This document shows positions 57,177 to 64,000 of a stretch of DNA of 64,000 bases, one piece after another (the first letter of the stretch is position 1; every line of letters begins with the position of its first letter). Both the position numbers and the translations under genes were made by a program. The notes under the pieces are model-generated. The model was not told where the DNA came from. It searched no databases and worked only from the letters and a program-made list of their open reading frames with translations. Source of the stretch: Manis javanica (taxonomy: Eukaryota > Chordata > Mammalia > Pholidota > Manidae); assembly GCF_040802235.1 (NCBI RefSeq), contig NC_133157.1, positions 29,343,501 to 29,407,500 of the forward strand, written 5' to 3'.

Positions 57177-57365
57177 AATAGCAGTTGGGGTGGCCGCCAG
57201 CACACAATAGAGCACCAGAGGGGTGATGAAGCTTTCGTCCTCTGTCCCGGGGTAAGGCTTCATTAAGTCTCCATCCTGACAGAAGAATCCTTGGATATGC
57301 ACCTGAAAAGTGTCAGTGCATTCGAAGTAGTAGGCAAGCAGCACTGTCCCAGCCATGATGACAAG
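57177..57365 (-). CDS. PLPPR1: PLPPR1 coding exon (membrane segments 1-2); most 5' exon seen
   Basis: PLPPR1 (PRG-3, LPPR1) is a six-span plasma-membrane protein of the lipid phosphate phosphatase-related family, known for promoting filopodia and neurite growth. The minus strand shows acceptor CTGTATTTTCAG, 189 bp (63 codons, phase 0 to 0) and donor GTAAGT. It encodes LVIMAGTVLLAYYFECTDTF, then QVHIQGFFCQDGDLMKPYPG and ITPLVLYCVLAATPTAI. The first hydrophobic run is membrane segment 1. The Cys-containing loop is extracellular, and LVLYCVLAA begins segment 2. The human protein as I remember it has 21 residues before this point. That exon is not visible from 57366 to 64000, so it is probably beyond the window. 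Confidence 0.97.
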
Positions 57366-57399
57366 CTGAAAATACAGCATGGCCACACAGAGACATTAG

Positions 57400-57550
57400 C
57401 AGGGCTTCGGAGCAGCGCTCGCCGCTCAGAGCACACTCCCTCCATTACCCCGGCAGCTCTCCTTGTGTTGGGATTGGCAAGTGCGTGCGTGCCTGGCTCT
57501 GCATGCTCTAGTCTCGGGAGTGTGTGTGCGCTCACTCATCTGCCTGTGAC
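57400..57550 (-). promoter_or_regulatory. Small CpG-dense patch just upstream of a PLPPR1 exon
   Basis: The stretch has unusually many CpGs for this intron (GCAGCGCTCGCCGCTCAG, CCCCGG, GTGCGTGCGTGCC, GTCTCGGGAG, GTGTGCGCTC). It lies 35-185 bp upstream of the exon at 57177-57365. An ATG at 57384-57386 in the adjoining intron edge is in frame with that exon. An alternative start is possible but unproven. Confidence 0.2.
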
Positions 57551-57820
57551 ATCAGTTACAGAAACCTTCCAGCAAACATGAACAGCTCCCATCTGAGAGG
57601 CAGACCACAGGAAGGCTTGTAGAGGAACCCGGCTTCTGCGGCCACCCTCTCAGAAGAAGCATGGGAACCAAGAGGTATTTCCGTTGGACAGAGGTGAACG
57701 GTCAAAGGGCAGTGGCAGAAGAATTGGCAAAATGTAAATATGAGATGTGTTCACGAGGAATTTCATAAAATACTAAAGACAGACTTACCTTCTTACAAAA
57801 TATTAGAGGCAGGTAAGTCA

Positions 57821-57868
57821 TGAGTGAATGAATGAACAAATGCATGAATGAAAGAATGAAAGAATGAC
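57821..57868. repeat. (GAAT)n-type imperfect microsatellite
   Basis: Imperfect tetranucleotide run: GAGTGAATGAATGAACAAATGCATGAATGAAAGAATGAAAGAATGA. Confidence 0.8.
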
Positions 57869-58314
57869 GAAGAAAGCTAAAGCCTAAAAAAGTTGAGGGA
57901 AAATTTCAGAACCATACCCCAAAATATTGGCAGGGATGAAAACACAGTGCAGGTGTCCTCTACCAGTCATAACTTTAATCTTTTCCCAGAAAGGTTTGGC
58001 CTTTATTCCAAAATGCTTCCCACAAGTAAAACTACTTTCTGCCAGACTTGGCATCATTATAGACACAGATCCTTCATAAGGTTTAGACATAAAAAGGGGC
58101 ATATTATCCTTTACTTTTGTCTCAGAATGCCCCAGATATTCACCAAGTTTATATGTAGCCTTTAACAGGTATGAGGAGTTGAGGGAATATGGAAATGCCA
58201 ACATTATTTTTCTTATTCATATTTGGAAACACCAGACTGCCAAGATGGTGATACAGGTAGATAGAAAACGTGTCTTTGAGGTCATGAGATTACTGAAAAC
58301 TAAGCTGGTAGAGA
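57869..58314. other. PLPPR1 intron sequence, unassigned
   Basis: No repeat family recognised. Opposite-strand frames at 57884-58204 and 57893-58165 overlap and are not gene-like. Confidence 0.4.
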
Positions 58315-58420
58315 ACTCAGAGATCTCCCAATCTAAAACTCTTATTTCATAGGTGAGAAAACTGAGGCCCAACCAGGAGAACTGACCACTGCCAGGTTAC
58401 CCAACAAGTAAGCTAAATAT
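58315..58420 (-). repeat. MIR-like SINE remnant, antisense
   Basis: CTCTTATTTCATAGGTGAGAAAACTGAGGCCCAACCAGGAGAACTGACCACTGCCAGGTTACCCAACAAGTAAGC follows antisense MIR order. Confidence 0.6.
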
Positions 58421-58554
58421 GTGCTTAGGCTGAGAATTGGCAAAGCTGGCAAACTGAAGTGCAGAAAAAATATTTTTAAATGTTAATTTATTTAAAAGTT
58501 TCTAAGTAATCATTATGGGAAAAAATCAGAACTTGGTAGGACATCTTTGCATAC

Positions 58555-58845
58555 CTTTTTTATTCCCCTCTCCACTTTTTTTTATTAAGGTATCATTAAT
58601 ATACGATCTTATGTTGGTTTCAACAGTCTTGTGATCAACTTCTATTGTGATTGCGAATTATTGTGCCCCTTTTTTCCCCTCCCTGTTCCCTGGACCCACC
58701 TCAACCCCTCTCCCTTGGTAACCACTAGTCACTTACAGTCTCTATGAGTCTAATACTGTTTTGTTCCTTCTGTTTTGCTTTGTTTTCACATTCCACAAAT
58801 AAGTGAAATCATATGGTATTTGCCTTTCTCTGCCTGTTTGTACAC
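58555..58845 (-). mobile_element. LINE-1 3' end, antisense, truncated
   Basis: The plus strand reads TTTATTAAGGTATCATTAATATACGATCTTATGTTGGTTTCAACAG, CCCTCTCCCTTGGTAACCACTAGTCACTTACAGTCTCTATGAGTCTAATACTG and CACAAATAAGTGAAATCATATGGTATTTGCCTTTCTCTGCCTG. This is the antisense 3' UTR of a laurasiatherian LINE-1, older than the copies with a G-rich 3' UTR. It has an internal deletion relative to the usual 3' UTR. Confidence 0.75.
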
Positions 58846-59129
58846 CTTTCATGGCACAAAATTATTTTTATTTGAAAGTATACATCAAGCAGTGAGGGGA
58901 CAGCCATAATCTTTTCAGGCTTTAGCAAGTCTAAAGTTCTCATTTCAGCCCTGGAGTGACTGACTACCCAAGTGACTAGTTAGTGTAGCTTGCATTGCTA
59001 GTTAACATTAAACTCAGGACTAGAAACTACATTTTCTGATCCCCAGGGGAAAAAGGAGACCTGTATCATGGCATCAAAACTGCATCCTACACAGAAGTGT
59101 GGAGAGTTACAGGGGGACATAAAGTAGCC
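58846..59129. other. PLPPR1 intron sequence, unassigned
   Basis: Short unassigned stretch between the LINE-1 3' end and a possible LTR. Confidence 0.4.
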
Positions 59130-59430
59130 CAACTCTAATACAGTGCAGGAGCCAAGGGCTGACCCCACCCCCAGGATGTGCTGTTGTGACATGCAGCTTA
59201 TTCTGAGTGGAAAACAACCAAGGCCCAAAAGTCTCAGGAAGAAATTTTGACCCCAGAGAATTTAGATAGAGGACATATTTGGAATCCATGCCTATGGATT
59301 CCCTGTACATATGTAATCAAACATTGTTTTCTTTTCTTCTGTTAATCTGTCTCATGTCAGTTTGATTCTTAAACCAGCTCTCTGCAGCTTGAGGGGCAGA
59401 GAAATTTTATTCCTCTCAAGCAGACAGGCA
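59130..59430 (+). mobile_element. Possible endogenous retrovirus LTR remnant
   Basis: The right part (ACATTGTTTTCTTTTCTTCTGTTAATCTGTCTCATGTCAGTTTGATTCTTAAACCAGC, then GAGGGGCAGAGAAATTTTATTCC) resembles the 3' part of ERV1-type LTRs that I remember from mammalian genomes. The left edge and family are not resolved. No coding sequence is seen. Confidence 0.4.
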
Positions 59431-60512
59431 CCAGTTAGGCATTTTCATATCCATTGTTTTCAGCCACAACACAGAAGCAGAGCCTTACACTCTGTCTAAT
59501 CTCTAGAACTGACAGAACCTCTGCTTCTGGGCTATTATCTCTGCAATTCCTCCTCACTAGAGCCAAAAGCATCATTTTCTTTGAAGGTCATTTGGATGAA
59601 GAATCCTCTCCCATCCTTCTATTTTCCCTACTTCAAAGCCTTTCCTCTTTGGTTCAGAGCTCTGCAGCATCTCTAGTTTAATGTGCCTGAAGGACAAACT
59701 CCCAACCATCCTGCTAAAATGGTTGTTACCTTTTGGCTGCATCTGTCCCCAGCTTTCTTTATCTCCAGGTAGGCCCCAAATTATACTTTCCTTTCACTAT
59801 CCCTTATCCATGACTTGTTTCTGGCTCTAAAGGATTATATTCTGTCATCTGGCATTTTCTACCCCTCACCCCCAGTGAACTGTCTGTCACAACTGCTGAC
59901 CATCCAGTCATCTCTGGACACCCCCACATGTTTCTCTGGGCCTGAAATTGTTTATTAGGACAATGGGTCATCACCAGTGCTCACACCAGCCATTTCTGTT
60001 TCAAGCATTTTGTTTATTTCTTTTTGTAGCAACAGAGAAGAGACTTGGATAAGTATGTTTCCTGTAAGGATGAGAGAGGTGCTTCAGAGCTGCTCCTGCG
60101 AATGCATGCTCTTGCTGGCTGCTAGTTTATAAAGTCAAGGCCATGAAGTTTCCATTTCCTTTGTGCTTCACTGGTCAGCTGAGCTGACCTCATGGGAAGG
60201 AAGCTAGCCAGCTGCCCTCAATGCTTTGGATCTGAGATAACACTACGATGCCAACAGTTTTGGGGGCTCTGCCTGTGGGGCTGTCTCTGTCTCCTGCACA
60301 GACTTGATGTGGGGTTTCTGTCTGCCTCACTCATGTGGCCAGAGACACGTTTCTCTCTCAGCTTCATCAGCCTTTGGGAGATACCTGTTTGGAGAATAGG
60401 CAGAATCTCTGGGGACTTTTTGGATAAAACAAAACCTAAAATGGCATTTGGCTTTCTCTATTTAGGAAGAGTATTGTATTTTTTGGGTGCCTCTATACTA
60501 CCACTTTCATTT
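59431..60512. other. PLPPR1 intron sequence, unassigned
   Basis: No repeat family or gene recognised. The 140-residue frame at 60192-60614 is chance intron sequence that reads into the LINE-1 starting at 60532. Confidence 0.4.
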
Positions 60513-60531
60513 AAAAAAAAGGGAGAAGTGA
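60513..60531. repeat. LINE-1 target-site duplication, left copy
   Basis: A-tract followed by GGGAGAAGTGA. The right copy after the LINE-1 tail (ending at 62220) reads A-tract then GGAGAAGTGA, one G shorter. The site TT/AAAA suits LINE-1 endonuclease. Confidence 0.8.
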
Positions 60532-62210
60532 TCCCTATCAAAATGCCAACAGCATTCTTCAATGAACTAGAGAAAATAGTTCTAAAATTCATACGGAACC
60601 ACAAAAGACCCTGAATAGCCAAAGCAATCCTGAGAAGGATGAATAAAGCAGGGGGAATTATGCTCCCTGACTTCAAGCTCTACTACAAAGCCACAATAAT
60701 CAAGACAATTTGGTACTGGCACAAGAACAGACCCATAGACCAGTGGAACAGAATAGAGAGCCCAAATATAAATCCAAGCATATATGGTCAATTAATATAC
60801 AATAAAGGAGCCATAGATACACAATGGGGAAATGACAGCCTCTTCGACAGCTGGTGTTGGCAAAACTGGATAGCTACATGTAAGTGAATGAAACTGGATT
60901 ATTGTCTAACCCCATACACAAAAGTAAACTTGAAATGGATCAAAGACCTGAATGTAAGTCGTGAAACCATAAAACTCTTAGAAGAAAACATAGGCAAAAA
61001 TCTCTTGAATATAAACATGAACAACTTCTTCATGAACATATCTCCCCGGGCAAGGGAAACAAAAGCAAAAATGAACAAGCGGAACTATATCAAACTAAAA
61101 AGCTTCTGTGCAGCAAGGGACACCATCAGTAGAACAAAAAGACATCTTACAGTATGGGAGAATATATTCATAAATGACATATCCAATAAGGGTTTGACAT
61201 CCAAATTATATAAAGAGCTCATGCACCTCAACAAACAAAAAGCAAATAAGCCATTTAAAAACTGGGCAGAAGAGCTGAACAGATACTTCTCCAAAGAAGA
61301 AGTTCAAATGGCTAACAGGCACATGGAAAGATTCTCCACATCACTAATCATCAGAGAAATGCAAATTAAAACCACAATGAGATATCACCTTACACCAGTG
61401 AGGATGACCAACATCCAAAAGACAAACAACAGCAAATGTTGGCAAGGATGTGGAGAAAGGGGAACTCTCCTACTCTGCTGGTGGGAATGTAAATTAGTTC
61501 AACCATTGTGGAAAGCAGTATGGAGGTTCCTCAAAAACTAAAAATAGAAATAGCATTTGACCCAGGAATTCCACTCCTAGGTATTTACCCTAAGAATGCA
61601 GGGGCCCAGTTTGAAAAAGACATATGCACCCCTATGTTTTTCACAGCACTATTTACAGTAGCCAAGAAATGGAAGCCATCTAAGTGTCCATCAGTAGATG
61701 AATGGATAAAGAAGATGTGGTACATATACACAATGGAGTATTAATCAGCCATAAGAAGAAAGCAGATCCTCCCATTTGCAACAACATGGATGGAGCTAGA
61801 GGGTATTATGCTCAGTGAAATAAGCCAGGCGGAGAAAGACAAGCATCAAATTTCACTCATCTGTGGAAAACTGAAGGAACAAAACAGCAGCAGACTCACA
61901 GAACTCAAGAATGAACTAACAGTTAGCAAAGGGAAAGGGACTGGGGAGGATGGGTGGGAAGGGAGGGATAAGGTGGAAAAAGGGGCATTACAATTAACAC
62001 ACATAATGTAGCGGGGGTGGTGGTGGCATGGGGAAGGCTGTACAGCACAGAGAAGACAAGTAGTGACTCTATAGCATCTTACTACGCTGATGGACAGTGA
62101 CTGTAATGGGGTATGTGGGGGGTACTTGATAATAGGGGGAGTCTAGTAACCATAATGTTGTTCAAGTAATTGTATATTAATGATACCAAAAGAAGAAAAT
62201 AAAAAAAAAA
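60532..62210 (+). mobile_element. 5'-truncated LINE-1 with target-site duplication
   Basis: It begins inside the reverse-transcriptase part of ORF2 (IPIKMPTAFFNELEKIVLKF) and includes the ORF2 C-terminal region, the G-rich 3' UTR and an A-rich tail at 62182-62210. ORF2 is open for 217 residues at 60888-61541 but is interrupted by stops near 60614 and 60887 and shifted near 61541. The 3' UTR (TCTTACTACGCTGATGGACAGTGACTGTAATGGGGTATGTGGGGGG) matches the copy at 20.7 kb. It lies upstream of the PLPPR1 exon at 57.2 kb, antisense to the gene. Confidence 0.92.
60534..61744 (+). pseudogene. LINE-1 ORF2 C-terminal part, broken
   Basis: The C-terminal third of ORF2. The segment 60888-61541 carries [20 protein letters not shown] and the Cys-rich block [20 protein letters not shown] (zinc-knuckle-like region of ORF2p), ending in [10 protein letters not shown]. 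The next piece, in another frame (61508-61744), carries FDPGIPLLGIYPKNAG and DEWIKKMWYIYTMEY. The catalytic FADD motif is missing because of the 5' truncation, so the copy is inactive. Confidence 0.85.
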
Positions 62211-62220
62211 GGAGAAGTGA
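62211..62220. repeat. LINE-1 target-site duplication, right copy
   Basis: GGAGAAGTGA directly after the LINE-1 A-rich tail, matching 60522-60531. The A residues before it are shared with the tail, so the full duplication may be longer. Confidence 0.8.
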
Positions 62221-64000
62221 AAGTGCAGTAAATGAAAGCAAAAACATACACATATATAGGTAAAAGGACTCAATAGAAAAGCAACTAGGAACTTTTAAAA
62301 CATAGAACTGTCTTAACATCAAATGTATCAAAATCAACAATAATGACAACAAAAATCCAAGGTCAATATGCCTAAATTTGAAATCTACAGAACAAATCTT
62401 GAATAGCTGCCTGGCTAATTTAATCCTGGAAGCATCATTCAAAGAGAACTGAATGAATCAATCAATTGATCAATTGCAGGGCTTGTAGTAAAGGAGAACC
62501 TTGGAGATTCAGGGTGGTAAAGGTAGGAGGGACCTTCGGCAGCCTAAGGGACAGAAGTGCCACATCAGCAAGAGTTAACTTGCTGTGGCTCCTCCCCTGA
62601 GCAGCCAGAAACCCCTTCCTGTCATTTTCAAGCAATCCTCTAACTCCTAGAAGAGTCCCCAGTAATGACCGTTAGAGACATACAGAAGCAAAAAAAGAGC
62701 AATTCAGGTCTTGATATCTAGATTTCTCTTCTGTTGGACATTCTCTTGTGACTATATATTGAAAAGAAATGTGCATTTATTGCAGGAACAGACACACCAC
62801 ATTGGTTCTGCTTCTAGGAGCAGAGAGGTCTCTGCCTTACAGCCCTGATGAAAGTGCACAATTAGCCATCAGCACCCTCCCTTCTTCCTCCCTGTCCTGG
62901 GCCACGATTCATCATGGCCTAGGTCTGTGTCACTGGTGCCAGCTGGCACACTGCCATCTGTTGCCTTCCTCCATCCCACTTAGGGATGCCTGCAGGGAGG
63001 CCATAATGTTGGTGTCACATGAGCAGATGGTGTGGCTGTGCTGGACCCAAGTGCTGGTGGGGGGGTTGTAGATATCGGTGTGAAAGAAGCAATTATGGCT
63101 GCAGGGAACAACAAGGTGTGAGGAGCTCATGGACCACGGATCTTCCTCAGCTGTCACTTCCCAAGAAGGACAATCTGATATATGAAAATGCATTAAATCC
63201 TGATCACTCCACAAGGATTCAGAAGGCAGAAGCCAGCAATATCTGAAATCTAGCCTCTCAGAGTTGATAGCATGGTTTTTCTACCCAAGCTTTTAGTGAA
63301 TTAGACAAAGGTGAATGTCAGTGATACCTGGGAAGGTCACAAAGCCAAGAGAAGAGGCTGAGATGACAAAGTCTGTAAAGTCCTTTGTTCTATATGGTCT
63401 GGGGCCACTAAATTATATGACCTGATATACATGCTGGCACAGCAGGGGACAGGTAAGGGTGGTATGACTTGAGTGAGTGAATGACACAAAGAGAAAGACA
63501 GAGAGAGAGTCCACCAAGGGGTGGGGGCAGACACGCGAGGTTGGAATGAGAGGACTGGTGTCTGGTTGGGAGTACAAGGGGCCTATTTCAAACTGGGGGA
63601 TCCTAGTGCTTGGTGACCAACCATCTCAGTGTGCCAGGACTGAAGGGTTTCTTGGAATTTGGGACCTTTCAGTGCTAAAACCCAGAGAGTCCCAAACAAA
63701 CTAGAGTGCTGGTTCACTCACCTAAGACAATGACTGTTTCCCTCCCTGAGGAGGTGTTTGGCCAGGAGTCATCAGGACCAATGCAAATTAATCAGTCAAC
63801 CAAAATCTATTTGTGGAGCTGTCTCTGTCTTCAGTCCAAATTAAGCACCATTAAGGTGAGGAATTCTGACACACTCTCTAGCCTCAAGTGATGGGTGATC
63901 CAGGTGGGGAGAGCTCACCAACATGGGAAAGAGACAGTGATCTGGGAGGGTGTCCGCTGATCCCAAGCTGGGGTTCATAAATGGCTGCCCATGTCTGGTG
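62221..64000. other. Sequence upstream of the first visible PLPPR1 exon, unassigned
   Basis: Probably PLPPR1 intron, since the first coding exon was not found. No named repeat or gene seen. The overlapping frames at 62930-63214 (minus), 62769-63071 (plus) and 63019-63246 (plus) lie in a moderately GC-rich patch and show no recognisable domain. Confidence 0.4.

Noticed and set aside
57263..57581. Overlapping frames on both strands beside a PLPPR1 exon
   Set aside because: They are shadows of the real exon and of the adjacent CpG-rich intron edge.
60192..60614. 140-residue frame that looks like a small protein
   Set aside because: Its end reads into the LINE-1 ORF2 that starts at 60532. The front half is chance intron sequence.
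62769..63246. Three overlapping frames near the right edge, considered as the missing first PLPPR1 exon
   Set aside because: None encodes the expected N-terminal segment, and none shows a matching phase-0 donor.
1..64000. CRISPR arrays, operons, tRNA or rRNA genes, prophage
   Set aside because: No regularly spaced direct repeats, no clusters of adjacent genes on one strand and no cloverleaf-like tRNA genes were seen. The window is mammalian.

Overview
This is a window of placental-mammal nuclear DNA. The signs are spliced genes with GT..AG introns, LINE-1 elements of several ages, and ancient MIR, L2, MER20, MER5A, Tigger and MaLR remnants. There is no sign of operons or prokaryotic genes. 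It matches the junction between the BAAT/ACNAT acyltransferase cluster and PLPPR1 (human 9q31, mouse chromosome 4). I saw no Alu, B1/B2, carnivore SINEC, Bov-tA or horse ERE in 64 kb. Together with the LINE-1 3' ends and the composite element described below, this makes me favour a laurasiatherian outside the SINE-rich orders, most likely a pangolin (Pholidota). That species call is inference from memory of repeat types.

Layout. 1-0.73 kb: the terminal coding exon (+) of an acyl-CoA amino-acid N-acyltransferase/thioesterase gene of the BAAT/ACNAT family, with a Ser-Asp-His triad and a C-terminal SKL peroxisomal signal. 1.4-10.2 kb: LINE-1 territory, dominated by a nearly full-length antisense LINE-1 (about 3.69-9.81 kb) nested in an older LINE. 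10.2-12.1 kb: plain intergenic DNA. About 12.1-64 kb: PLPPR1 on the minus strand, tail-to-tail with the acyltransferase gene. Six of its coding exons were placed to the base (57.2, 44.4, 26.8, 23.6, 18.1 and 13.25 kb). They encode 304 residues and the stop. The first coding exon (about 21 residues, by comparison with human PLPPR1 as I remember it) lies beyond the right edge or was not found.

The PLPPR1 introns hold many old repeats, two LINE-1 copies truncated at their 5' ends (20.7 and 60.5 kb), and the most unusual object in the window, at 31.9-34.07 kb. It is a chimeric retroelement running LINE-1 3' end, endogenous-retrovirus env remnant, LTR-like segment with AATAAA and A-tract, about 155 bp of extra sequence, and a second A-tract. 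A perfect 14-bp target-site duplication surrounds the whole unit, and it sits cleanly inside an ancient L2. It looks like a LINE-1-mobilised read-through transcript, possibly with two serial 3' transductions.

The two genes act in separate pathways: peroxisomal acyl-CoA conjugation or hydrolysis, and a neuronal membrane lipid-phosphatase-related protein. They share only genomic position. Repeat names come from recalled consensus sequences, so repeat edges are approximate (usually within 10-40 bp) unless exact duplications fix them.
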